This document shows positions 11,100 to 22,186 of a stretch of 60,000 nt of DNA, in pieces (positions within the stretch are counted from its first letter, which is position 1; the number at the start of each line of letters is the position of its first letter). The notes beneath the pieces are model-generated. The model was not told the origin of the DNA and ran no database searches. It saw only the letters and a program-made list of their open reading frames with translations. The DNA is from Polytrichum commune (lineage: Eukaryota; Streptophyta; Polytrichopsida; Polytrichales; Polytrichaceae), in assembly GCA_950295325.1 (NCBI GenBank), contig OX485803.1, positions 51,973,554-52,033,553 on the forward strand, read 5' to 3'. A program made the translations under genes and the position numbers.

Positions 11100-12018
11100 A
11101 CATGTGTCATTAGAAACCTACAATCCTTCATACAAAAAGAGCATGCCCAACTCACAATCAAACAAGTCCAAATATTCCAATATGTAGACAAATGGGTCCA
11201 TAAAATCAAATAGACCAACAATTTTCAAACCACTTCTAGAAATCCACACACATCACAAATGCCCAAATAACACAAATTCTCAAATTTTGATTGCACAATA
11301 TATGGGAAACCGTAGGAATAACCTATTTTGGTACCAAATATTCACAACCCCCAATCGCACTCTATGCTATAGCAATGACAAAGACACATGGCCACACCTC
11401 CTACCTTTTGCGAGAACAAAGTCCTAAAAGGATTTCGAATAGCGCGACATAATGCGGTTGTCCATCAAATAACCAACCTACTTAAATCATGCATACACAC
11501 AAGGCATTACACACTCAATAATGCAGGCACAAAACACCACACTCTCATGACAACACCAACTCACCAGGGATATTGCAATGCAACACCTCCAAATGCACAT
11601 GCCCATCCAAATTATGCTTAAACATCATCTACATCCAAGGAGCCACCAAAGACCCAATTGGACCACGAATTCCCACACCCGATCTCTCCATACAAATAAT
11701 TGAATTTACTTACACACATGACATGACAATATATATATAACAACCACAACAAAAACAACAACCCACTATTGAGAAAATTTGCACACAAGGCTGGAAACTC
11801 AATCCACTAAGAGTAATAATTGTAGGTGTAAGAGGCGCCATACACACAATAGAATTGATGAACTCAAGAACTTATACATACATATGTCATCAATAAAAGA
11901 AAAACCATGCAAAACATACACCTAATAACCATCAAACACCTTACATACTTTGTCCTGAACAAAAGGAAACTAGATAACAAACAAATGCCGGTACTCCTGC
12001 TACAAGATCTCACCCCCA
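11100..12018 (+). pseudogene. LINE-type polyprotein, C-terminal remnant
   Basis: Frameshifted pieces give a continuous C-terminal region of a non-LTR-retrotransposon-type reverse transcriptase polyprotein. In order they read: KQVQIFQYVDKWVHKIK (about 11160-11210); ILIAQYMGNRRNNLFWYQIF (about 11290-11345); a degenerate Cys/His segment ending DTWPHLL, then CENKVLKGFRIARHNAVVHQ (11400-11470); a CTCPSKLCL segment; GATKDPIGP and SIQIIEFTYTHD (11640-11725), resembling a nuclease-fold region; KICTQGWKLNPLRVIIVGVR (11775-11835); and a basic tail containing NKRKLDNKQMPV before a stop at about 12018. At least three frame changes and several stops make it non-functional. The RT catalytic YxDD core was not found upstream, so this is a 5'-truncated copy, as usual for LINEs. 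Family assignment rests on recognised C-terminal motifs, not a search. Confidence 0.65.
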
Positions 12019-12134
12019 CTTAACCTCTGTACCTACATCTAAGGCACACCTACTACAAGAGAAGAGAGACAACAAACCCGTCTTTGTACCAAGGGGACTC
12101 TTGAAGAAAATCGGGCGAAAGGGCTCAAATTCAC

Positions 12135-12660
12135 ATCGGTATATTAACCGATGTTCTTTCTTTTTATGAAAGTGTGAGCCTCACAAAGGATGGAATCATA
12201 TTGGTATACACTTACCTTTCAATAACTATGACCTATATTGACATGTCCTTAAACCATCTTATTGGAAACATTTCTGAAGCTTTGTCAATACTAGTGGGTT
12301 TGAGATATTTGAATCTATCCAACAACATGATTGATGGTGCAATCTCTCCTAATCTTGAAAGAAAACTACGTGCATCGAAATCCTTAGATTTATTAAGAAA
12401 CATCCTTGCATCCACAATTCCATCTAGTTTGGGACAAATTTTGACTTTGTCCATCCTCCATTTATCTAACATAACCTTGAAGGTGAAATCCCAACAAACC
12501 TTCAATTCAAAACTTCACACTCTTAGCCAATTTAGTTAAAGATCATGTGATTTTGATTTACCTTGGATTACTGGTTTCTTTCAAGAGGAAAATACCTCTA
12601 CAAAAACATGGTGGTGATAGAGGAGATTGATCCTTCCAACCGCATGGATGTAATTTAAAT
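12135..12660 (+). pseudogene. LRR receptor-like protein fragment (RLP type)
   Basis: Reads as the C-terminal extracellular part of a plant receptor-like protein. The sequence ESVSLTKDGI is followed by YIDMSLNHLIGNISEALSIL, LVGLRYLNLSNNMIDGAISP and SIPSSLGQ-like LRRs of the LxxLxLSxNxLxGxIPxxL type. The frame then breaks near 12470-12475, where SNNNLEGEIPTNLQF is expected: the + frame reads SNITLKVKS, and the neighbouring frame restores LEGEIPTNLQFKTSHS. A cysteine-poor tail reading PLQKHGGDRGD in a third frame resembles the RLP segment before the membrane anchor, but the anchor was not recognised. In the plant family such proteins are plasma-membrane receptors that act with adaptor kinases. 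No upstream LRR exons or signal peptide are present, so this is a small broken fragment. Confidence 0.8.
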
Positions 12661-15645
12661 CTTCTTCTTGGCAATTTTTTTGTGTATGTCAACTCCAAAC
12701 AAGGTCTCTAGCTACTAATTTATAATACATACATGATTCAAATTGAAAACCCAAGGCATTTCGGGGTTAAGGTGCCTCATGTCGTTGAGCACATTGTGCC
12801 CTTGCCTTCAACATTTCGTCTCTTGATGTTTGTATAATATATTTTTTTTTTTGGGGGGGGGGGAGAATTTCGCAAACCCAAAACTATAATTAATCCAAAT
12901 GATTTTTTCTTTATAACATCATTAAACCACTATATATCTTAGGATTATAAGCATGGGATGCATAGAGCTCTACCTGAATCCGATTCTCCCTACACAAGGT
13001 TTGTGCATCCTATGGTTATAATCTCAGGGCCCACGGAATGGTTGTACACTGCTTAGTAATCTTATGTAATCCCTCTCTTACCTTCGATATTGTAGTCACC
13101 TCAAAACCCTTTCCACAAAATTCCATATACGAATTTTTTGGAAAAGTTATCACGTTCACTTGACCTGAAAAATAGTTGGATACAACTTTGAACATATGAT
13201 GTAGTAATCGGAGCTTCATGTCTTTCCGGAGGCCTCTTTGTTTTGTTATATACCCGCCCCCCAAGTGTGTGTCCTATGTTGTTTGGGCAAAGCCAAGGGG
13301 CCCTAGTGAGCCACTACCATCTAGGCCCACATGGGCTCTTTTCGGCGCAAGTTGTGTAAAGCCGAAACAAATCCCAAATTATATGATTCGATGGTGGGCC
13401 ACATCCGGTGTGTCCATAGTTCATGTACATGATCTCCTTAGTACACAACTCATGACAAGCCACCAAAACGATTCCTCTATTTCTCCATCCGTTAGCATCA
13501 TCCTCCCCTTGTAAGTACATGCGTACGGGGACCCTCCCGTGCCTCCATTCAACCTACCATCATAGTGTTTCTCCCGAGTAAGTTACACCGAGGGCTAAGT
13601 GTGTATGAGGGGGGGGGGGATTAATGAAGGAGACACTAAATATCTTCATGCTATGAAACCAATGCTACCAAGAGATTTAGGAAGTATTGTTCATCTCAAC
13701 ACTATATGTCGAGAAGAAGTCTATGGGCGATGAAAGCAGCTTCTGGCTTCTGGTGAGGCCACGTTGTCTGTGCTTTCTCGACCGTCGGATTTGACCGATG
13801 TAACCCTCCTCCCCTGATCTCCTCCGTTCCTGCCACCACTCATCCCCTGCGTTAAAAATATTAGTCATTATTATTATTCATTTGAAGTACATCGGTCTTA
13901 TTTGTCATGGGGGTGGATTCTTCATGCCACGTACAGACTAATATGAGTGTAAGAAAGGGGTGTTACTTGAGACATTAGTGTACATAGTATACATGGGGGA
14001 GAGGTATTCATTTTCACTAGTGTGTGTATCTAAAGAGTTTTTTTTTTGGGAAGTAAAGGTAAATGTACAAAAAGGGAGCCCTAAGTTTAGATGTATAATA
14101 GTCCTCAAATCACTCCCTTGTCCATTCTTGTCAAGGCTCGAAATTTGGGTTATAGGACAAGCTATAGGTTCTTGGAGTGCTCATGAGCTTCCTTGAGTTT
14201 TGCTCTCCAGATAGTGGCTAAGTTATTTTTCTCTTGTCTTTGTTTGTTGGATGCAATTGTTGAGTTACATGCAATGGTAGAAAACAATGTTCAATGACTT
14301 TCTTGTTAGAAAATGTACGTGGATTTCACATGTAAGAAAGGCATATTCAATTTATGATTTACACTTTTTACATGTAGTGGAGGCATATATCACATTAAAT
14401 TGAAAATCTTAGTATAAATATATGAGTCCATTTTCTAGCTTGTTGTTAACACGTATACATTTGGTTTCCCTTATGAGCTTCTCGTATATCTAGGGGGTCT
14501 AATTTCATAGTAGCTCATGCACGTCATTCAAGTTTCCAATGAACAGTCCACCCCCCGGCTATCTATCCTAGCACTAATCACTGCACAAACATATGTTTGC
14601 ATACAATTTTATTTATCGCTCTACAAGAACCTTAGAGCAAAAACTAATTCTCTTAACATATATGGTAAAGTGACCATGTATTCATGAATTTAGTATCACC
14701 CAATAGAAATTTCAGCCCACACTAATTTTGAGACTCCTCAAAATACTAAGTGTTTTGGGATAATGAGTCTCGTCATCATGCAAGCCTCATGTTGTGTGAG
14801 CTTGGGGTGAGCTCAAGATTTTGGAGACTATTTTAAGAGAGCTTTAGGTGGTTTTTGGGCCCCACATACAAGCCACAACCATCCGGGCAAGATTGTAAAT
14901 GTCTCTACCCTCATCCAAAATTTGTGTTTGTAATTCTAAAATGTGACAATAGAACTTTGGGATATGATTTGTAACCCCCAATTGCATAAGAACCTAGTGA
15001 AAGAAATGGTTCCAAGCAATTTTCATAAAGAGTTTTCCAAGACATATATCTTTTCCAAGACAATATATGTAAGAATAAATAAACTATATCACATTCAAAG
15101 GGCTTGGAAATATACACCACCTTCAACTACTGAAATGACTTTTTATTTTATTTTATAAAGTTTGTTCCCCTCCTCATGAGCTTTGAAGTGGTTGGAACCC
15201 TTATTTAGTTATCTTTATTTTATTTTCCAAATTTTAATAGAAAATTTCATAGAAGAAAGTAGCAACTTCACCAGCATAATAGTTTTTTCACCTTTGGCCG
15301 CCTAGTGATTAAACTCATAATTTTAACTTATCAAAGAAAACTCACAATAATTTGATTGATGTTCAAATTCTAGGCATACTTTTCCTTTAAAGGAATTCGC
15401 TTCTATGATTTAATGGTGGAGGGATCAGTGCCAACAGTCATGATTTTTGGCCATAATTGGTAAGGGATGATAATATAAGGTATGCGGGTGTTATTTGGGC
15501 TTGTTTTTCATTTTCTCCAACTGTTACCGATTAGATTTGTGCAATAAAACGAGTCATATTGCATTAGCATATCTATGATGTAACATGTGCAAAAACCGGA
15601 TTCAAAATTGGATATGCCTTGATTTAGTTATGGTTATTTGGAAGT
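12661..15645. other. No gene recognised; homopolymer tracts
   Basis: Open frames here (for example 13218-13514 plus) carry no recognised motif and overlap frames on the other strand. Homopolymers: T11 directly followed by G11 at 12842-12863, and G11 at 13609-13619. Confidence 0.5.
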
Positions 15646-15650
15646 GCATG

Positions 15651-17725
15651 TGTGAGCCCAAAATGGTGCCCACATGTGGTGATTAACTCTTCGGAACCAA
15701 TTTTAGTTTGACTTTGAGGTGTTATGATTATTCACAAAACATAAAAAGAGTGAAGTGTGGTGTGGATTTAAGTTTAGGCATTAGAATGTGTGGTGTGGTT
15801 ATTCCAAGGTTTGAATTCAATAAGAGTATGCCTTGATATTGTGAGTAGGGGGTAAGGTGAAGCAAGGTGAGCTCCGCGGGTTAAATGCCCACTTTTGGAT
15901 CCACCTTGTTAGTTTAGGAAGAAGGAAGCTTGGTGGAAGGGGATTAGTCCCTACTTTAGAGGTGAAGGTTAAGGGATTGTGATTGGAGGTGCTAATCCTC
16001 TCACCCTATCCTCACCTCTCTCTCTCTCCCTCTCTCCCTCTCTCCCTCTTTACTACTTAAGGTGGTTTCTCTTTCATTTTCTTCTCTCTTCATCAAGCGC
16101 TCTCAAGGGAGCAAGTTCGTAAGAGCTTGAGCCACGTGTGTAGGTTATTAGTTTTAGTGAATTTAATTAGTTAAGCTCTCTCCCTCATTGTCTCTCAAGG
16201 GTGTGAGCTCTTAGAGCTTGAGACAAGGTGGGTGAAGTAAGTAGCTCTTAGAGTAGTTGTGTGTTAGATTAGTTTAGTTCATTAGTGGTTTAGTTAGCTC
16301 ATTTAGCCAAAGTGCAAAGAAGAAAGGGATTAGTGGATGCTTGATTAGCACCTAAGGTGGTGTCATTTAAGTGAGCCAGCTGGTTAAACCGGTTGCTACA
16401 TACAAGCTGCTGCCGAGCCACAAGGGTCAACTGGTTAAGCCGGTTGCTACATACAAGCTGCTGCCGAGCCACGAGGGTCAGCTGGTTAAACCGGTTGCTA
16501 CATACAAGCTGTTGCTGAGCCTACTGGTCAGCTGGTTAAGCCGGTTGCTACATACAAGCTGCTGCTGAGCCTACTGGTCAGTTGGTTAAGCCGGTTGCTA
16601 CATACAAGCTGCTGCCGAGCCACGAGGGTCAGCTGGTTAAACCGGTTGCTACATACAAACTGCTGCTGAGCCTACTGGTCAGCTGGTTAAGCCGGTTGCT
16701 ACATACAAACTGCTGCTAAGCCTACTGGTCAGCTGGTTAAGCCGGTTGCTACATACAAGCTGCTGCCGAGCCACAAGGGTCAGCTGGTTAAGCCGGTTGC
16801 TACATACAAACTGCTGCTGAGCCATGAGGGTCAGCTGGTTAAACCGGTTGCTACATACAAGCTGCTGCTGAGCCTACTGGTCAGCTGGTTAAGCCGGTTG
16901 CTACATACAAGCTGCTGCTGAGCCTACTGGTCAGCTGGTTAAGCCGGTTGCTACATACAAGCTGCTGCCAAGCCACGAGGGTCAGCTGGTTAAACCGGTT
17001 GCCACTTACAAGCTGCTGCTGAGCCTACTGGTCAACTGGTTAAGCCGGTTGTTGCATACAAGCTGCTGCCGAGCCACAAGGGTCAGCTGGTTAAGCCGGT
17101 TGCTACATACAAACTGCTGCCGAGCCAAATCTTGGATTAAGCCGGTCTAAGCCTTGTTAGGCCTTCACTTAACGAGTTAATAAATATAAACCTTAGTCGC
17201 CTCCCCACAAATTAACCTTGAACCACAATAGACTATTTTAGAATATATTAAGACTTAGGTAAGTATTGGATTTATTAGGCTAGGTAGGGCATGTGTGACT
17301 TTTAAATGTATTTGGTACTTGAACCATTGATAAAAGTGTTTTTCAACACTTGAACCTATTGGTCAAAATAAATCACTTGGATTACTAATGAAGAAGGTGG
17401 AGGACATCCGCGGTGGCGAAACAAAGGAGGTTAGGCCGAGGGAGAAAATGGAGGACTCTAGTGACGGAAGAGTGAAGGAGGGGATAATCAAAAGCCAAAG
17501 GAGAATATCTTTGAGAGCTTGTGTTGCCAAGGCCGCCGGTTGGACCCTTGAGAGGGCCAATTCGGCTACAAGTCAAGAGGCTACCATTAATAAACGAAGT
17601 GATTCAAAATAACATGAATGCCTTGGGATGTGAAGTGAGCATTTTCAATACACAAAACAATACATGTGATTCTCAACACCATCACCCGGACTAGGACGCT
17701 TAAGGGTGGTGGGTTTGGCCTCACA
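15651..17725 (+). mobile_element. Solo LTR 1 of family A, 2,075 bp, TSD GCATG
   Basis: Starts TGTGAGCCCAAAATGGTGCC and ends TTTGGCCTCACA, so it has TG...CA termini with a TGTGAG/CTCACA inverted repeat. GCATG directly precedes (15646-15650) and directly follows (17726-17730), a perfect 5-bp target duplication. Nothing internal to a retrotransposon (primer-binding site, gag, pol) is present, so this is a solo LTR left by LTR-LTR recombination. Two relatives with the same ends lie at 19575-21154 (minus) and 22187-23764. It is longer than they are because of the minisatellite at 16374-17127. A CT-rich stretch at 16014-16050 could be a promoter pyrimidine patch. Whether the family is Gypsy or Copia cannot be told from the LTR alone. 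Confidence 0.88.
16374..17127 (+). repeat. 51/50-bp minisatellite, 15 units, higher-order trimer pattern
   Basis: Fifteen head-to-tail units, each with the core CTGGTTAARCCGGTTGCTAC. Type A units are 51 bp and end CGAGCCACRAG. Type B units are 50 bp and end TGAGCCTACT. A second marker is AAACC against AAGCC in the core. The order is A A B B A B B A A B B A B A A. Units 3-5, 6-8 and 10-12 are each B(AAACC)-B(AAGCC)-A(AAGCC), a 151-bp higher-order unit; 13-15 is a variant. The 51-bp unit keeps a reading frame (QLVKPVATYKLLPSHEG) but the 50-bp unit breaks it, so the array is not coding. It lies inside solo LTR 1. Confidence 0.95.
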
Positions 17726-17730
17726 GCATG

Positions 17731-19569
17731 TTTGTTGATTTTTGAACTGGATACATAAGGTCCTCCCAAATGTGCAAAGTAGTTGTGCTACAAAAGGTAC
17801 TCTGCACTATTGAGTGTAGATTACTTATGATTATTAAAGATGTAGTCCAATCTCTTCTAAACATGTGTCCTTATGATGTTTGTTCTTGGATCCTCACTAA
17901 ACCACATACCAATCAAATCTAGGGGTCTGATTAAGAAAACAAGCCACTTAAGACCCATCTACCTTATAACTACCAAGAAGGCATGGTAACGTATATCCGT
18001 CATGTGTACAATTTTGCATACATGCTAGACTTATCCTTTAGGTTGATTTCACTTTAGTACGTTATATCGTGACCGCAACTTTTTAGATTCTCTCATTGGT
18101 TGAGAAACGAGTGGCAGTCCCATTTGTTTGACACATGGTGGGTAAACATGAGAGTGAGCATGTCAAATAATAAATGAGAAAGTGGGATGATGTTCTTCAG
18201 GTCCAAAATTGGATAATATCTGGTGCTCACCCAGATTTTGCGGCGAAAGACCCCAATTGTTTATCTCAAAAGAAAATGAAGGCGAACATGTCAAAATTGA
18301 TTTTATTTTTAGCAACTTATGTTTTTCATGTACCTTATTTTCAATATATATATATATATATATGTGCATGATCGTACCTTTTTATTTCCATCAAGAAACT
18401 ATATTCTTTATCTGAGTTTGCTTTAGTCTATTCCTGTGCCCAAGGCTTTTGAAATGTGGTTTGAGATTCCTCATGGGACCATGCATTCGGGCCATCGACC
18501 CATGCCACCAATCTCTAAATCATTTTTCCTCATGGCCCTTGGTCACATGTGTAAAATGGCCCTATGAAGTGCCAAAATGAGTTTGACCTCTAACAAGATA
18601 TGATTATGAGCTGACAACTTTCCTTGGGAAATTGTATAGTTATTTTCAGTTTTGTTTTTTTCCACAAATTGAACACGGTCAATTGCAAGGGCCAAAGGGG
18701 ATCCATAAACGATGCCCATCTAGAGCTAGACTTTTCCTTGGTAATCTCATTTTGTTGCACATAATAACTTCACATTTCTCCTCTTGTAACATGTCCACTT
18801 TCTATTTCCATTATCATGGTTTCCTCCTACATCTAACAACTCGCTTCATTCTTACATAGACTTCAAGTAGAAGAGAATTGTACACCACCCTCACAAAGAA
18901 AAGCATCATTTGAAAATACACATGACTCTAGATCACGATAAGGACAATAGCCCACATTCACATCATTGAAAGAAATCCCGGCATTAGTTTTTTTAAGTTA
19001 TTATTATTATTTTCTACTTAGTACTATTGAATTTTGATAGTCCTTGAAAGTCAACTTTTCAAAGGTGTATTTTAAATAATGCATATGACTTAAGATGAAA
19101 GACTTTCAATGTTGAAATGTTGTTTAGACTAGCAATAACTTGCTTAACAATACACATGTAGACTTGAAAGCTAAATTTAATGTTACAATTTGACATGTCA
19201 AAAACCCATGTATAATCAATTTGTTGCAAATACTTGTAAACATTGCATAGCAAAGTTCTATGTGTTAGAAGTTCGTTATAAGGCTCAAAACTACATTATG
19301 TGCAACATATTTGAAAGACAAAGGGAAAAATACAATCATGTGTAGAAATGGTGGCTAAAAATATTATAAATTGCATAAATGGAACATTGGACTCCTTCAC
19401 ATATTTGAATGTGTTTGCAACCTATTTCAAGTTTTAGGGTACAACACGACCCTCCCATTCCAACCATTAGTGGTATGAGCGAGGTTTAAACATGAAACAT
19501 TTTCTTATAGGGGAAAAGAATCGGTCAACTATATCCCTCCACATTAGCAGACCAGTCAACCTCTCTTCA
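17731..19569. other. No gene; partial dispersed repeat and (TA)n
   Basis: 17830-17975 is a minus-strand partial copy of the repeat tandemly duplicated at 54843-55621 (complement of CCCCTAGATTTGATTGGTAT and neighbours). A TA microsatellite lies at 18343-18363. The remaining open frames have no recognised motif. Confidence 0.55.
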
Positions 19570-19574
19570 AAAAA

Positions 19575-21154
19575 TGTAAGCCCCAAACCTCCACCCTTAT
19601 GCATTGTAGTCCGGGTGAGAGCATAAGGTTCACATGTGAGTAATTACCCGCCTTTAGCACTGGTGATGTAGCCTCCAATGCCTCGCATTTTAATGCCACA
19701 CACACGATTTTATTTCAAGGAAATAATGGTACAAGCATTCACAAATGCTCTTTTATTCTTGGATCCTTTCCACACCCCATTACTCCATGAGTTTAGCACA
19801 CCACACTCAACCCCTCCATCTAACTAATGAAAGTCACCTAGGTAAAACCACTGGACTTGCCAATGCTCCTACTTGAGAGCTTCCTCATGGCCACATTGGC
19901 TGATCACTCAACATTAACTTCATAAAAACCCCATCTTAGTAATTGTGACAGTCACCTAATGACCTCAGACTCTGTGTTATCACACTCCGTGCAAAGGTCT
20001 TGAACATGGACTCTGTCACACATCCTCAGTACCACGTTGAGTTGTGTTCTCTGCTTGCTGCCGAATCTCCCAGTTGCTCCCATCACCCTCTTCCCGGCAA
20101 TCACCAAGATCTTCCCTGGCTGGTCGCCCCTCGCCTCACGGCAGACCCATTTACCCAGTTAAATCAGTCATTGACAACCTGCCATCCTTATTGAGGAAGT
20201 CCGCAGTCCCCTTGAGCCATGCACCTCTCCCTCCGATTCTGTGTTGTGATTGGGACGCAACTCTCTTCCCAGCAGATGCTTTGCCTCATTCGCACCAATC
20301 CCTCATTGACCCCAGCCTTGGCCTCGGCGGCAACTGCTGCTTGAACGAGGCCCAGCAACACGATTCTTCCCCGTTAGCTCCTTAGCGCCGCATCAGCTAT
20401 TGAGTTGAATCAAACACACAAGTCCAGCAAGCCTGGTAGCAACTCCCCTGCCCGAATGTAGCACTAAAAAGAGGTTGACCCCTGGATTGCTTTCTGGTAT
20501 CTGCGGCTTCGCCTCCACCTGAATTCGCAATTCGAACAACATTTCCTCCTTCAAATCGATGAAGTCCTCTATGTCCAAATTCCTCTTGCATTCGGTTGTG
20601 CCGCATTCCCTCTTCTGTCTGCTAGGCAGACTTGCCACTGCGGCAGCCACTTCCCGGCGAGCTGCCCATCTACCCACTAAATCCTTACCCAATACCAAGA
20701 ACATTTGAATTTCCCCTGACCGACGTCAACGCCATGGCCAGCCGCCGCCATCGTTCACCCAAGAGAGAGAGAGAGAGGGTCGGGGGTCCCTGGACTTGCC
20801 GGACCCCTTTGTTGGCTCAACGGAAATCCAGCTGCCCTATCTCCTTAGAGCGAGACCCCCCTCCTTAAACGGGCAGAACCCCAAGCCTAAACCAACAATA
20901 CTTCTAAGCACGACAACCATAATCCTAGCCTAGGTCACTTGAACTTGAGTGTCACCTAACACTTAAATGACTAATTATTTGTCTTTGGTCTTTTCCCTTA
21001 CATTTCGCACGGTCTCCCATAAAAGCTTACCTCCACTTAACTTTTTAGAGCTTTAACACTTCCTAGCTTCCAACTAACTTAATCAAAACACTACTGCGCC
21101 TGTTAATATACTATTAAGGTTAACTTGAAATGTGGGCACCATATTGGGCTCACA
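19575..21154 (-). mobile_element. Solo LTR 2 of family A, 1,580 bp, TSD AAAAA
   Basis: On the minus strand it starts TGTGAGCCCAATATGGTGCC (from 21154) and ends GGTTTGGGGCTTACA (at 19575). A conserved 3' segment, CACCCGGACTACAATGC then AAGGGTGG, matches the 3' ends of LTR 1 and LTR 3. AAAAA stands at both borders (19570-19574 and 21155-21159), which is consistent with a 5-bp target duplication but weak because it is a homopolymer. The central 20000-20880 block is GC-rich with short open frames on both strands (for example 20044-20385); these have no recognised motif and are treated as chance frames within the LTR. Confidence 0.8.
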
Positions 21155-21661
21155 AAAAACACAACAACAAATTGACTTCGATTTCCATGTCAACCTATAA
21201 CCCTCTATCCATATCACTTCTAAGTTGACCAATTGATTTTAGAAGTCGACAATATTGGTTGACTTGCCAGCATGCCTACCTACCATAGGTGGGGGAGGGA
21301 GAGGTAAAGTAAAAAAAAACATCGATCAATTGAGTCAACCATACATGTGAGGTCAACCAATTGGTAAAATTTTACATAATTCAACAAATGTTTTGAAAAT
21401 TGTCCCCGTTTTGTCACTTGTAACAGGATGGCCGATGACAACTAATTTCTTCAATACGAGAACTTCTTGAAAGATTGAAGCTACTCTAGTTGAGTTTCTA
21501 TGGGAATAAATGACTAAAAATGAAGCTATCAAACACAAGATTTCATTGTTCTTGCCTCCAATGCTACATCACGGTTTTCTTAAACAATTTAGGAGTGTTA
21601 TTTCTCTTGTTAATATCACCTCTTGTTAATCATATCGCCAAAAAACTTGCTCAACCACCTA

Positions 21662-21836
21662 CAGTAAACTCTCTCTAAACTAATATCCTTGGGACCGGCC
21701 GGAAGATATTAGTTTATGGAGGATATTAGTTTACACAAATTATATGGGGGTTAACAAATTATACGGGGCATGTGCCTGCATATTAGTTTAGAGAGAATAT
21801 TAGTTTACACAATATTAGTTTAGAGAGAGTTTACTG
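21662..21836. mobile_element. Pogo-type MITE, 175 bp, perfect 25-bp inverted repeats, TA duplication
   Basis: Begins CAGTAAACTCTCTCTAAACT and ends with the exact complement; the inverted repeats match over 25 of 25 bases (21662-21686 and 21812-21836). TA flanks both sides (21660-21661 and 21837-21838). CAGT-type ends with TA duplication are typical of pogo/Tigger elements in the Tc1/mariner superfamily. The word ATATTAGTTTA occurs several more times inside the element, as subterminal repeats. No coding capacity. The perfect repeats suggest a fairly recent insertion, and the source would be a pogo-type transposase related to, but not necessarily the same as, the remnant at 2010-3192. Confidence 0.93.
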
Positions 21837-22186
21837 TATTACCCAAGTTCCCCACCAACTCTTGTCACTCAAGTTGAGAAAATTGAAAATTCTCAATGTT
21901 GCCCAAAAATTGAAACTTGTAAGTTGAGGGGGTGTCATGGTCTCAAATATGATCCAAATACCACAATCGTTTTTCCTAGTACATGGGTTTTGAGTTGGCA
22001 ATGTTCTCCAAATGAATTCATGGAGATTTGTTTTAAAGACACGCCTCAACATGGGCCCAAATACATGGACAGGTCATGGTGGGTATCTTGCACATCCTAG
22101 CCCCCTTGGGCAATATTATGACTACTGAGAAATACAACAGTTCTCTCAATTGAAACCCCAGGGGTTGAATTCAACATAAGCCACAT

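Noticed and set aside
16374-17127. CRISPR array or coding tandem-repeat protein
   Set aside because: Units abut without unique spacers, and the 50-bp units break the reading frame that the 51-bp units keep. It is a minisatellite.
20044-20868. Protein-coding genes in the GC-rich block
   Set aside because: Open frames occur on both strands at once, have no family motif, and lie inside a solo LTR bounded by a target duplication.
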